Assembly: GCA_019635715.1 (NCBI GenBank)
Contig: JAHBYY010000016.1
Coordinates: 1 to 64,000 of the forward strand
Direction of reading: 5' to 3'
DNA length: 64,000 bases
Source of the DNA: Rhizobiaceae bacterium
Lineage (GTDB): Bacteria > Pseudomonadota > Alphaproteobacteria > Rhizobiales > Rhizobiaceae
Part shown: positions 26,374-37,113 of the stretch, piece after piece
How the letters are laid out: each line of letters opens with the position of its first letter
Numbering within the stretch: position 1 is the stretch's first letter
Position numbers and translations under genes: made by a program
Notes under the pieces: generated by a model
Database searches by the model: none
Told to the model about the DNA's origin: nothing
The model's input: only the letters and a program-made list of their open reading frames with translations

Positions 26374-26759
26374 GCAATGTCGGCATCGTCATCGTGTCCC
26401 ACTCGCCGCTCGTCGCGGAAGGCACGGCCGACATGGTCCGCCAGATGGTCGGCGACGAGGTTCCGCTTGCCTGGTGCGGCGGCAATCCCGAGGGCGGCCT
26501 CGGCACCTCGGTCGGGGCGATCATGGAGGCGATCGACCGGGCCTGGTCGGAGGCCGGCGTCGCCATCCTCGTCGACCTCGGCGGCGCCGAGACCAACAGC
26601 GAGATGGCGGTCGAGATGATCGGCGAGCCGCGCGCCGGGCGGATCGTCATCTGCAACGCGCCGATCGTCGAGGGCGCCGTCATGGCCGCGACCGAAGCCT
26701 CGGGTGGCGCTTCGCTCGCCGATGTCGTAGCCACCGCGCACGAGCTGTCGCCAGCCTGA
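26370..26759 (+). CDS. dhaM: Dihydroxyacetone PTS phosphotransferase subunit DhaM
   Basis: A 129-aa protein consisting only of the EIIA-Man-type domain, with the phospho-accepting His in VIVSHSPLV (H11). It relays phosphate from HPr to DhaL-bound ADP. In E. coli DhaM is fused to HPr and EI-like domains; here they are separate genes that follow directly. The ATG overlaps the dhaL stop (ATGA). Confidence 0.94.
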   Translation: MSNVGIVIVSHSPLVAEGTADMVRQMVGDEVPLAWCGGNPEGGLGTSVGAIMEAIDRAWSEAGVAILVDLGGAETNSEMAVEMIGEPRAGRIVICNAPIVEGAVMAATEASGGASLADVVATAHELSPA

Positions 26760-26775
26760 ATCCGGAAACGCCCGC

Positions 26776-27078
26776 ATGTCGCAGAATGCCGAAGCCACGG
26801 TCGAGATCACCCACGAGGTGGGTCTGCATGCCCGCCCGTCGGTGAAGTTCACCAAGCTGGCAAAGACCTTTCCCGCCGCCGTCGAGATGGCGATGGCGCC
26901 GGACGGTCCCTGGTTCGATGCCAAGAGCATCGTCAAGGTGATGGCGGCCAAGGCGCCGAAGGGAACGATGCTCCATCTGCGTGCCAGCGGCGATCGGGCC
27001 CGCGAGGCCGTCGAGGCGCTGGTCGCGCTGGTGGAGCGCGATTTCGACGAGGGCGAGGCCCATGTCCGCTCCGCTTAG
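26776..27078 (+). CDS. HPr phosphocarrier protein of the dihydroxyacetone PTS
   Basis: A 100-aa HPr. The active site is GLHARPS with H18. The position of the regulatory serine reads AKSIVKVM (S51). It receives phosphate from the enzyme I encoded next and passes it to DhaM. The gene is 16 nt after dhaM and overlaps the enzyme I start by 17 nt. Its dha context suggests a dedicated HPr rather than the nitrogen-PTS NPr. Confidence 0.92.
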   Translation: MSQNAEATVEITHEVGLHARPSVKFTKLAKTFPAAVEMAMAPDGPWFDAKSIVKVMAAKAPKGTMLHLRASGDRAREAVEALVALVERDFDEGEAHVRSA

Positions 27079-28663
27079 CCTGACGGGCACCCCTGCATCG
27101 CCGGGCTATGCCGAAGGCCCGCTCTTCGCCCTTGGCACGGCGTTGAACCGCTACGAGCCGAAGGGATCGCCGGATGGCGAGCGGGCGGCGCTGCTGACCG
27201 CGCTCGACGGCGCTTCCGAGGCGCTCGCCCTGCTGATCGCCGATGCTGTCGGCGAGGCGGCCGAGATGCTGGAGTTCCAGCTCGCCATGGTCGAGGACGA
27301 CGCGCTGCGCGCCCCGGCGCTCGCGGCGATCGACGCCGGTGCCAATGCAGCCACGGCGTGGCAGGCCGCGCTCGGCGAAGAAATCGCCGGATACGAGGCC
27401 TCCGAGGACGACTATTTCCGGGCCCGTGCCGCCGATCTCGCCGACATTCGCGATCGGGTGCTGCGCGACCTGACCGGCTCGAACCAGGAGGCATCGCCTC
27501 CGGGCGCGATCCTCACGGGCGACGACATCACGCCGAGCCGCTTCCTGCAGACGGACTGGACGTCCGGAGGGGGGGTCGCCTTGGCGGGCGGCAGTTCGGC
27601 CAGCCATGTCGCCATGCTGGCGCGGGCCCGCGGCGTGCCGATGGTGGTCGGCCTCGGGCCGGTGCCGGCCGCGTCCGGAAGGACCGCGCTGCTCGATGCC
27701 GAGCATGGCGGGCTCGCGCTCTCCGCCGATTTTCCCGGTGTCGAAGCCTTCCGGCGCGCCGCCGCCGCGTTCCGCAGCCGCCGGGCCGGCGCCGATGCCT
27801 ATCTGCGCAAGCCGGCGGTGACGGCGGACGGGGTGTCGATCCGGGTCCAGGTCAACGTCGCCGACCCGTCCGACGTCGACACCATCGACATAGCGAGCTG
27901 CGACGGCGTCGGCCTGATGCGCACGGAGTTCCTGTTCGGCAAACCGTCCGGCCTTCCCGACGAGGAGACGCAGTATGGCGCCTACCGCAAGGTGCTGGAA
28001 TGGGCCGGCGGCAAGCCTGTCACCATCCGCACCGTCGATGCCGGCGGCGACAAGCCGGTGCCGGGCTTTACCGTCGAGGAGGGCAATCCGTTTCTCGGCC
28101 TGCGCGGCATCCGCCTGTCGCTGGCGCGCCCCGACATCTTCCGCGTGCAGATCCGCGCCATCCTGCGCGCCGCCGTCCACGGCAACGCCAAGGTGATGTT
28201 CCCGATGGTCGCGGTGCCGGCCGAATATGCCGAGGCGGCTGTGCTGTTCGCCGACGAGGCGGCGAAACTCGCGGCGACAGGAGTGCCGCACCTTCTGCCG
28301 CCGCTCGGCATCATGGTCGAGGTGCCGTCGGTCGCGGTCGCGCCCGAGCTGTTCGCCGATGCCGCCTTCTTCTCCATCGGCTCGAACGACCTGACGCAAT
28401 ATGTGATGGCGGCGGCGCGCGACAACGGCCGTGTCGCCAGCCTCAACGTCGTGACGAACCCTGCGGTGCTGCGGCTGATGTCCGGCGTGGCGGCCTTCGC
28501 CGAACGGTCCGGCATTGCGCTCAGCCTGTGCGGCGACGCCGGCGGCGATCCCGCTTCGATCCCGGCGCTGCTGGCCGCCGGCCTGCGCGACCTGTCGGTC
28601 GTCCCGGCCCAACTGGCCACCGCCAAGGCATCGATCGCCGGGCTGACGATCGGGTCGGCATGA
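27062..28663 (+). CDS. ptsI: PTS enzyme I (phosphoenolpyruvate-protein phosphotransferase)
   Basis: A 533-aa enzyme I, without the N-terminal GAF domain of nitrogen-PTS PtsP. The phosphohistidine lies in GGSSASHVAMLARA (H182). The PEP-binding barrel has GLMRTEFLF, the GGDKPVPGF and GNPFLGLRGIR segments, SIGSNDLTQY, and the active-site cysteine in LCGDAGGDP (C490). All catalytic parts are present. It feeds HPr and DhaM next door. Its start overlaps HPr. It is slightly shorter than E. coli PtsI (575 aa), mainly in the N-terminal HPr-binding region. Confidence 0.93.
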   Translation: MSAPLSLTGTPASPGYAEGPLFALGTALNRYEPKGSPDGERAALLTALDGASEALALLIADAVGEAAEMLEFQLAMVEDDALRAPALAAIDAGANAATAWQAALGEEIAGYEASEDDYFRARAADLADIRDRVLRDLTGSNQEASPPGAILTGDDITPSRFLQTDWTSGGGVALAGGSSASHVAMLARARGVPMVVGLGPVPAASGRTALLDAEHGGLALSADFPGVEAFRRAAAAFRSRRAGADAYLRKPAVTADGVSIRVQVNVADPSDVDTIDIASCDGVGLMRTEFLFGKPSGLPDEETQYGAYRKVLEWAGGKPVTIRTVDAGGDKPVPGFTVEEGNPFLGLRGIRLSLARPDIFRVQIRAILRAAVHGNAKVMFPMVAVPAEYAEAAVLFADEAAKLAATGVPHLLPPLGIMVEVPSVAVAPELFADAAFFSIGSNDLTQYVMAAARDNGRVASLNVVTNPAVLRLMSGVAAFAERSGIALSLCGDAGGDPASIPALLAAGLRDLSVVPAQLATAKASIAGLTIGSA

Positions 28664-29094
28664 TGGCGGAGCCGGATGCGCCGCAGCCCGGCGATGCCGA
28701 GGAGGCGATCCGCGCCTACAAGCAGATTCTCGCGGCGGTCATCGATCGCCGGCCGTCCGGCACGCGTCAGAGGCTTGCCGACGAACTCGGCAAGAACCGC
28801 AGCTTCGTGACGCAGATCACCAGCCCCAGCTATTCCGTGCCGATCCCGGCGCGCCATATTCCGTCGATCCTGGCGGTCTGCCATTTCGGTCCGGCCGAGC
28901 GGGATGGCTTCCTCACCGCCTATGACCGGGCCCATCCGGGCAAGGCGCCGCTGCCGGAAGGCTTTCGCCGCCATCGCCATCTGGCGCTGAGCGTGCCTGA
29001 TCTCGGCGATGTCAGGCGCAACGAGGCGCTGGATCGCGCGGTGGTGGATTTCGTGGCGCGCATCGCCGCGCTGTTCGGCGAGGACGGCGGCTGA
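28660..29094 (+). CDS. Possible HTH regulator between enzyme I and dhaK
   Basis: A 144-aa soluble protein of no family I can name. Residues about 26-50 (GTRQRLADELGKNRSFVTQ then ITSP) look like a helix-turn-helix of the Xre type, followed by a second half with GFRRHRHLALSVPDLGD. It begins at an ATG overlapping the enzyme I stop and ends 15 nt before dhaK, so it belongs to the operon. It may sense the PTS or substrate state, or bind the palindrome upstream of the transporter; both are inference. An ATG three nt further on is an equal start. Confidence 0.7.
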   Translation: MMAEPDAPQPGDAEEAIRAYKQILAAVIDRRPSGTRQRLADELGKNRSFVTQITSPSYSVPIPARHIPSILAVCHFGPAERDGFLTAYDRAHPGKAPLPEGFRRHRHLALSVPDLGDVRRNEALDRAVVDFVARIAALFGEDGG

Positions 29095-29109
29095 TTTGGG
29101 AGGACGACA

Positions 29110-30096
29110 ATGAAGAAGTTCATCAACGCGGTCGACACGGTGCTGGCCGAAACGCTCGACGGGTTCGCGGCCGCGCATGCGGACATCGTAAGCCTGGGCG
29201 GCGGCCACAAATTCATCCGCCGCAAGGCGCTGAAGCCGGGAAAGGTGGCGCTGATCTCCGGCGGCGGCTCCGGTCACGAGCCGCTGCATGGCGGGCTCGT
29301 CGGTTTCGGCATGCTGGACGCGGCCTGCCCCGGCCAGGTCTTCACCTCGCCGACGCCCGACCAGATGGCCGAGGCGGCGGCGGAGGTCGACACCGGCGCG
29401 GGCTGCCTGTTCATCGTCAAGAACTACGAGGGCGACGTGATGAACTTCGAGATGGCGGCCGAGATGTCCGACGGCGTGATGCAGGTCGTCACCAATGACG
29501 ATGTCGCGGTCGAGGACTCGCTCTACACCACCGGCCGGCGCGGCGTCGCCGGCACGCTGGTGGTCGAGAAGATCGTCGGCGCCGCCGCCGAGGAGGGCAG
29601 GGCGCTGGCGGACCTCAAGGCGCTCGGCGACCGGGTCAACGGCGCCACCCGCTCGATGGGCGTGGCGCTGACCTCCTGCACCGTTCCGGCCGCCGGCAAG
29701 CCGAATTTTGAGATCGGCGACGACGAGATGGAGTTCGGCGTCGGCATCCACGGCGAGCCCGGCCGCCGGCGTGCCAAGCTCGCGCCCGCCAATGCCATCG
29801 CGGCCGAAATCTGCGAAGCGATCGCATCCGATCTCGGCGACCGGATCCGCGGCAATGCCCTGCTCTTCGTCAACGGCTTCGGCGCGACCCCGTCGATGGA
29901 ACTCTACCTGATGTACAACGCCGCCCGCGCCCAGTTCGAGAAGCGCGGCGTCACCGTCGTGCGCTCGCTGGTCGGCAGCTACGTGACCTCGCTCGACATG
30001 GCCGGCTGCTCGATCACCCTGACGATGCTCGACGACGAGATGGCAGGGCACTGGGACGCACCGGTCCATACGGCGGCGCTGCGCTGGGGGATGTGA
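29110..30096 (+). CDS. dhaK: Dihydroxyacetone kinase substrate-binding subunit DhaK
   Basis: A 328-aa DhaK. ISGGGSGHEPLHGG (49-62) forms the glycine-rich substrate pocket. The histidine that binds dihydroxyacetone covalently is in VGIHGEPG (H214). The KNYEGDVMNF and NDDVAVEDS elements are present. With DhaL and DhaM it converts dihydroxyacetone to its phosphate using PEP. GGGAGGA lies 5 nt before the ATG. It closes the operon and converges with the GNAT gene. Confidence 0.95.
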   Translation: MKKFINAVDTVLAETLDGFAAAHADIVSLGGGHKFIRRKALKPGKVALISGGGSGHEPLHGGLVGFGMLDAACPGQVFTSPTPDQMAEAAAEVDTGAGCLFIVKNYEGDVMNFEMAAEMSDGVMQVVTNDDVAVEDSLYTTGRRGVAGTLVVEKIVGAAAEEGRALADLKALGDRVNGATRSMGVALTSCTVPAAGKPNFEIGDDEMEFGVGIHGEPGRRRAKLAPANAIAAEICEAIASDLGDRIRGNALLFVNGFGATPSMELYLMYNAARAQFEKRGVTVVRSLVGSYVTSLDMAGCSITLTMLDDEMAGHWDAPVHTAALRWGM

Positions 30097-30103
30097 GGGC
30101 GCC

Positions 30104-30607
30104 TCAATCGAGAAGGGGCAATGCAATCGACATCGGAAGGAATAGTCGCAGCGATCGTTCCTGAAGCGGAACAAATCGATGTTTCCGATAGAAGGCGGCC
30201 GCCTCTTCATCTTTGGCGTCGACGACCATGGCGAAGGACGCCGGCGCGGCCTCAAGGGTGCGACGCAGTGCATCGAACAGCAGAGCCTGGCCAAGGCCCT
30301 TGCCTTTGAAGCGCGTGTCGACCGCAAGTCTGCCGAGCAGTGTGACAGGGGCCTCCGGGTAGCGGGGAAGTCGTCGAGCAGTATCGTGTGGTAACTGTTC
30401 CAGTCCCACGCTTCCCGATGCAAGCGTGTAGTATCCGGCGATTGCGCCCGATGCGTTTTCGGCGGCCACGAAGCAGTTGGAGAATCGACGCCGCACGTCC
30501 TGCCCCACCTGCTCGCGAAAATAACTGGTGAGCTGCGTCACATCGCAGTCGAATCCACGCCGTTCGTCTTGTCCGGAAAGCTGTCGGACCTCGAAGCCCG
30601 CCGTCAC
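30104..30607 (-). CDS. GNAT acetyltransferase toxin (TacT-like)
   Basis: A 167-aa GNAT-fold protein. The acetyl-CoA loop is RFKGKGLGQALL (99-110) and the catalytic tyrosine is Y140 in AAFYRKHRF. Enzymes of this group acetylate aminoacyl-tRNA and stop translation. It overlaps the upstream DUF1778 antitoxin by 4 nt and is of typical length for the family. Its lower GC than the flanking operons fits horizontal spread. The toxin-antitoxin call rests on the pairing. Confidence 0.88.
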   Translation of the reverse strand: MTAGFEVRQLSGQDERRGFDCDVTQLTSYFREQVGQDVRRRFSNCFVAAENASGAIAGYYTLASGSVGLEQLPHDTARRLPRYPEAPVTLLGRLAVDTRFKGKGLGQALLFDALRRTLEAAPASFAMVVDAKDEEAAAFYRKHRFVPLQERSLRLFLPMSIALPLLD

Positions 30608-30891
30608 GAGGATTTGCTGATCAATCGCTTGTGGGCGTCCGCGGCCTTGCGAAGCGCGTCGTTCGGTTCCGAAGGGGTTTGGATCGCATCCCAGAAGCGT
30701 TGATGATCTTCGAGCGACAAAAGGATGCGTGTCGTGCTCTCAATGGTCTTCTGTGCCGCCTCATGCGCCGCGGCGACCACGAAGTCGCTCACACTTCGTC
30801 CTTGCATTTCTGCTGCGCGCTTCACGATACTTAACGCTTCGGGGGAAATTCTGGCCTCGATGCGAGCGGTGCGGCTTTCCTGGGTCGACAT
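30604..30891 (-). CDS. DUF1778 ribbon-helix-helix antitoxin (TacA-like)
   Basis: A 95-aa protein with an N-terminal ribbon-helix-helix (RIEARISPEALSIVKRAAEMQGRS) and a C-terminal toxin-wrapping tail rich in charged residues. It is the antitoxin and autorepressor for the overlapping GNAT gene. GAGG lies 8 nt upstream of the ATG. A GTAC-centred inverted repeat 26-46 nt before the start is a candidate operator. Confidence 0.88.
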   Translation of the reverse strand: MSTQESRTARIEARISPEALSIVKRAAEMQGRSVSDFVVAAAHEAAQKTIESTTRILLSLEDHQRFWDAIQTPSEPNDALRKAADAHKRLISKSS

Positions 30892-30916
30892 TTCAACGCC
30901 TCACGGTTCTTCATTT

Positions 30917-30937
30917 TGTACAGAAATTCGCCGTACA
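30917..30937 (-). promoter_or_regulatory. Candidate operator of the toxin-antitoxin pair
   Basis: TGTAC (30917-30921) and GTACA (30933-30937) form an inverted repeat with an 11-nt centre in AT-rich DNA, 26 nt upstream of the antitoxin ATG. Its position suits autorepression by the ribbon-helix-helix protein. Confidence 0.4.
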
Positions 30938-30983
30938 TTTCAAGCCGTAGTGGAAATGTGTCTTTCGCTCTCCTCACAAGACC

Positions 30984-32162
30984 CTATCGATACGGATCCG
31001 CCGCGTCGCGCAATCCGTCGCCCATGAAGTTGAAGGCGAGGATGACCAGCACGACCGGGATCATCGGGAACAGCAGCCAGGGATAGAAGGCGATGACGCT
31101 GACCGAGCGCGCCTCGGTGAGCAGGATGCCCCAACTGGTGATCGGCGGCCGCAGCCCGAGCCCGAGGAACGACAGCGCCGTCTCGCCGAGGATCATACCC
31201 GGAATGGCGATGGTCGCCGTGGCGATCAGATGCGACATGAAGCCGGGGATGAGATGCCGGCCGATGATGCGGCTGGATTTCGCCCCCATGAGCTGCGCGG
31301 CCAGCACATAGTCTTCCTCGCGCAGCGACAGGAGCTTCGAGCGCACGGCGCGCGCCAGGCCGGTCCAGTCGAGCAGTCCGAGGATCAGCGTGATGCCGAA
31401 ATAGATGAGGATCGGGCTCCAGGTCACCGGCATGATCGCCGCGAGCGCCATCCACAGCGGGATCGACGGCAGCGATTGCAGCACCTCGATGATGCGCTGC
31501 ACGACGAGGTCAAACGTGCCGCCGTGATAGCCGGCGAGGCCGCCGATGACGATGCCGAGCACGAAGGAGAAGGCGACGCCGAGCAGACCGATGGTCAGCG
31601 AGATGCGCGCGCCGTAGATGATGCGCGACAGCACGTCGCGTCCGAGCCGGTCGGTGCCGAGCAGGAAGAACTGGCCGCCCTGCGCCGGGCAGACGAAATG
31701 GAACGTCGCCGGCACCGCGCCCCAGAACCGGTAGGCGTCGCCGCTGCAGAAGAAGCGCAGCTTCTGGATGTCCGATCGGTTCTCCGTGTAGACGCGCTTC
31801 AGCGTGTCCATGTCCAGCGTCATGGTCCGGCCGTAGACGAACGGACCGACGAACCCCTTCTCCTCGTCGAACAGGTGGATGCGCTGCGGCGGCGTATGGA
31901 TGAACTCGACATTGCGCGTGTGCAGATTGTAGGGCGCGACGAATTCGCAGATCAGGATCGTGAAATAGAGGATCGCCAGGAAGATCGCCGACCACAGCGC
32001 CAGCCTGTGGCGCTTGAACTTCCACCACATCAGCTTGAGCTGCGACGCCTGGTAGACGCGCGCCTGATCGGCCGTCATCGCCTCGACCGACAGCGGGTCG
32101 AACGGCGCGTCGGAGACGAAATGCTTCAGCGGAGCGCCCGGCTCGGGCAGGTAGGCGGTCAT
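30984..32162 (-). CDS. Peptide/oligosaccharide ABC transporter permease (DppC/YejE type)
   Basis: A 392-aa inner-membrane permease with an N-terminal anchor (FLAILYFTILICEFVAP, about 58-75). A long periplasmic insert (about 75-165) contains two cysteines (FFCSGDAYRF; FVCPAQGG). The permease core follows, with LLGTDRLGRDVLSRIIYGARISL and the coupling loop LMGAKSSRIIGRHLIPG. The extended insert resembles the YejE/AgpB branch more than classic DppC. Its start overlaps the stop of the partner permease (ATGA). It is the last gene of the operon. Confidence 0.9.
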   Translation of the reverse strand: MTAYLPEPGAPLKHFVSDAPFDPLSVEAMTADQARVYQASQLKLMWWKFKRHRLALWSAIFLAILYFTILICEFVAPYNLHTRNVEFIHTPPQRIHLFDEEKGFVGPFVYGRTMTLDMDTLKRVYTENRSDIQKLRFFCSGDAYRFWGAVPATFHFVCPAQGGQFFLLGTDRLGRDVLSRIIYGARISLTIGLLGVAFSFVLGIVIGGLAGYHGGTFDLVVQRIIEVLQSLPSIPLWMALAAIMPVTWSPILIYFGITLILGLLDWTGLARAVRSKLLSLREEDYVLAAQLMGAKSSRIIGRHLIPGFMSHLIATATIAIPGMILGETALSFLGLGLRPPITSWGILLTEARSVSVIAFYPWLLFPMIPVVLVILAFNFMGDGLRDAADPYR

Positions 32163-33157
32163 TTGGTGCTCCCGCCCTGCAGTCGGATGCGGGGATCGAG
32201 CAGCGCGAGCGCGAGGTCGGAGATGAGCACGCCGATGACCGTGAGGAATGCGAGGAACATCAGGAACGAGCCGGCCAGATACATGTCCTGGCTCTGCAGG
32301 GCCTTGATCAGCATCGGGCCGGTCGTTTCCAGCGACAGCACGATCGCCGTGATCTCGGCGCCGGAAATGATCGCCGGCAGGATCGAGCCGATATCGGAGA
32401 TGAAGAAGTTCAGCGCCATGCGCAGCGGATATTTGACCAGCGTCCGGAACGGGCTGAGGCCCTTGGCGCGCGCCGTCATGACATATTGTTTCTGAAGCTC
32501 GTCCAGCAGGTTGGCCCGCAATCGCCGGATCATGCCGGCCGTGCCGGCGGTCCCGACGATGATCACCGGGATCCATAGATGTTCGAGAATCGACTTCGCC
32601 TTGTCCCAGCTCATCGGCTCGGCCAGATATTTCTGGTCCATCAGGTGGCCGATCGAGGTGCCGAACCAGATGTTGGCGAAATACATCATGATCAGCGCCA
32701 GCATGAAGTTCGGGATGGCGATGCCGAGCATGCCGAGGAACGTCAGCCCGTAGTCGCCCCAGCTATATTGGTGGGTCGCCGAATACATGCCGATCGGGAA
32801 GGCGATCAGCCAGGTGAAGACGATGGTGAAGAAGGAGACGAGGATGGTCAGCCACAGCCGGTCGCCGACGACGTCCGACACCGGCAGCTCATACTCGAAC
32901 GAATAGCCGAAATCGCCGGTCACCATGCCGCCGACCCAGTAGAAATAGCGGATCAGCGGCGGCTGGTCGAAGCCGTACTCGGCCCTCAGCGCGTTGAGCT
33001 TGTCCATGTCGACGCCTTCGCCCTGCGCCCGCAGTTCGGCGGCGTAGCTCTCGAAATAGTCGCCCGGCGGCAGCTCGATGATGGTGAACACCAGCGCCGA
33101 GATGATGAGCAGCGTCGGCACCATGACCGCGACGCGCCAGACGATGTAGCGGATCAC
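32159..33157 (-). CDS. Peptide/oligosaccharide ABC transporter permease (DppB type)
   Basis: A 332-aa permease with the usual DppB start (MIRYIVWRVAVMVPTLLIISALVF), the periplasmic GDYFESYAAELRAQGEGVD region, LRAEYGFDQPPLIRYFYW, and the coupling loop MTARAKGLSPFRTLVKYPLR. Six membrane segments are visible. It starts 1 nt past the binding-protein stop and overlaps the next permease by 4 nt, so the transporter genes are tightly coupled. Confidence 0.92.
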   Translation of the reverse strand: MIRYIVWRVAVMVPTLLIISALVFTIIELPPGDYFESYAAELRAQGEGVDMDKLNALRAEYGFDQPPLIRYFYWVGGMVTGDFGYSFEYELPVSDVVGDRLWLTILVSFFTIVFTWLIAFPIGMYSATHQYSWGDYGLTFLGMLGIAIPNFMLALIMMYFANIWFGTSIGHLMDQKYLAEPMSWDKAKSILEHLWIPVIIVGTAGTAGMIRRLRANLLDELQKQYVMTARAKGLSPFRTLVKYPLRMALNFFISDIGSILPAIISGAEITAIVLSLETTGPMLIKALQSQDMYLAGSFLMFLAFLTVIGVLISDLALALLDPRIRLQGGSTK

Positions 33158-33158
33158 G

Positions 33159-35056
33159 TCACGCGTCCTCGAGCCAGAATGTGTCGGGTTTGTACACGCC
33201 GAGATAGCATGTCGGGTCGAAGCCGTAGAGGCCTGCCTCGGGAAGGTTGCGCAGCCGTGCCGAAGCCAGCACCGGCTGCAGCGTCTGGTTGACCAGGCCG
33301 ATCGAGTAGACCTGCTCGGAGTAGATGCGCAGCATGTCGATCCACACCCGCTCGCGCTGCTGCGCGGTGACCGAGGTCCCCCATTCGGCGAGCAGCCGCA
33401 GCAACTGCTGCGACTCGGCAGTGTCCGGCGCCTCGCCCTGCTCGCCGCTGGTCAGGTAGTGAACGCCCCACAGCGGCCATTGCAACTGGTCCTCCGTGGT
33501 CGGGGCGAGCTGTCCCGGGTTCATGTCGGCGGTCGGCACGCCATTGTCGATGCCGGACCAGATCGACAGCATGATCTGCCCGCCGAGCGCCCGGCTGCGG
33601 AAGATGTCGCGCTGCGAGGTCCGCACGAACAGCGCCAGGCCTATTTTGCGCCAGTGGTCGATGACCAGTTCCAGCACGTCGGTGTCGACCGTGCTTTCGC
33701 CGGCGGTCTCGATGATCATCTCGGCGGAACGGCCGTCCGGCAGCAGGCGCAGCCCGTCGTCGTCGCGCTCCGCCAGGCCCATCTCGTCGAGCAGGCGGTT
33801 TGCCAGATCCGGATCATGGCCCGCCCAGCCGCTGGCGAATTCCGGCCTGAACAGCGGGCTGTCCGGCAGCACGGTGTCGGCGCTTTCCTTGCCGAGGCCG
33901 AAGAACACCGCCATGTTGATCTCGTGGCGGTCGATCGCCACGGACAGGGCCCGCCGGAAACGGACGTCGCGGAGGATGGGTTTCCAGATCGGGTCATTGT
34001 AGTTCTGGTTGGGCAGGATCGCGACGCGCGACCCTTGCGTCTTCTTCCACAGGCTGACCTTCACCGGATAGCGCTTCTCGGAATCCTTGAGGAAGGTGTA
34101 GTCGGCGAAATCGATCCCCGCCGCCTGCAGGTCGCTTTCGCCGGCGCCGGTCTTGGCCGGAATGATCGCCGAGGAACTGACGCCCATCACCACGCGGTCG
34201 ACATAGGGCAGTTGCGTGCCGTTCTCGTCGACGCGGTGGAAGAAGGGGTTGCGCTCGAACACGAACTGGTCGGCCGGCGGCGTGGTGGTGTTGCGCCACG
34301 GGTCCAGCGTCGGGAGTTCCGGATTCTCCGGCCGGTACTGGCGCGACATCTTGATGTGCAAGGCCGTCCATTTCTTGGCCTTGTACTTCTTCATCAGCTT
34401 CTTGAGCGTATCCTCGTCCTGGTACCTGGCGTGGAACTGCTTCATGTAGGCGGACGGCAGGACCATGCCGAGCGCCTGCGGGGCGGCGAGGTTCGGCAGG
34501 AAGTCCGGGTTCGGCTTCTTCCAGCTATAGCGCACGGTCAGCGGATCGACGATCTCGAAGGTCGGGCCCTCGTCCTCCACCCTGAGCACGCGCGGCAGGC
34601 CGCTGGACGTCAGATCCTCGTTGTTGAACACGTCCTCCCAGGCGTAGCGGAAGTCCTCCGGCGTCAGCGGCGACCCGTCGGACCATTTGTGGCCGTCGCG
34701 CAGCCGGAACGTGTAGATCCGGTCTTCCTCGACCTCGAAGCGCTCCAGTATGTCGGGCTCGAAATGCAGGTCCCGGCTGTAGCCGACCAGCCGGCTGTAG
34801 CCGTAGATCGTCATCAGGCGGATGTCCTTCTGGCTGCCGATCAGCGTGCGCAGCACGCCGCCGGTGCGGCCCGGCTGCCCTCCGAGGGCGGCGACCTCGA
34901 TGATGCGCGGCGCCTTCGGCAGGCGCTCGGCGAGCGGCGGCAACTCGCCCGCGTCGATCTTGTCCTTGAGGAAGGCGGGATCCTGCGCGGCGCCGAGAAC
35001 CTGATGCGGCATCAGCGCCGCGCCGATCAGTCCGAGGGTCGTGCGGCGGGTGATCT

Positions 35057-35060
<4 letters not shown>
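33159..35060 (-). CDS. ABC transporter substrate-binding protein, family 5
   Basis: A 633-aa periplasmic binding protein of the oligopeptide/oligosaccharide class. A signal peptide with twin arginines (ITRRTTLGLIGAAL) ends near residue 24. The conserved YTFRLRDGHKWSDGSPLTPEDFRYAWE segment near 105-131 identifies the family. It is longer than DppA (~535 aa), nearer YejA or AgpA. The gene overlaps the upstream ATPase by 4 nt. Substrate is unknown; the secreted lyase gene upstream makes an oligosaccharide possible. Confidence 0.9.
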
Positions 35061-36955
<1,895 letters not shown>

Positions 36956-37113
36956 CCCGTCCTGCGCATGCCCCCTCGACCGGGCCCCAAACCCGGACGA
37001 CGAGACAGTAGCGGAGAGCAATCGGCCTGCCTAGACCATCTGCCGCTGCCACATATTCTGTGGATAGTGCCGGCCGGCGGAGATGCACTTCCGCCGCGGC
37101 CCGGCAGCCGGCG

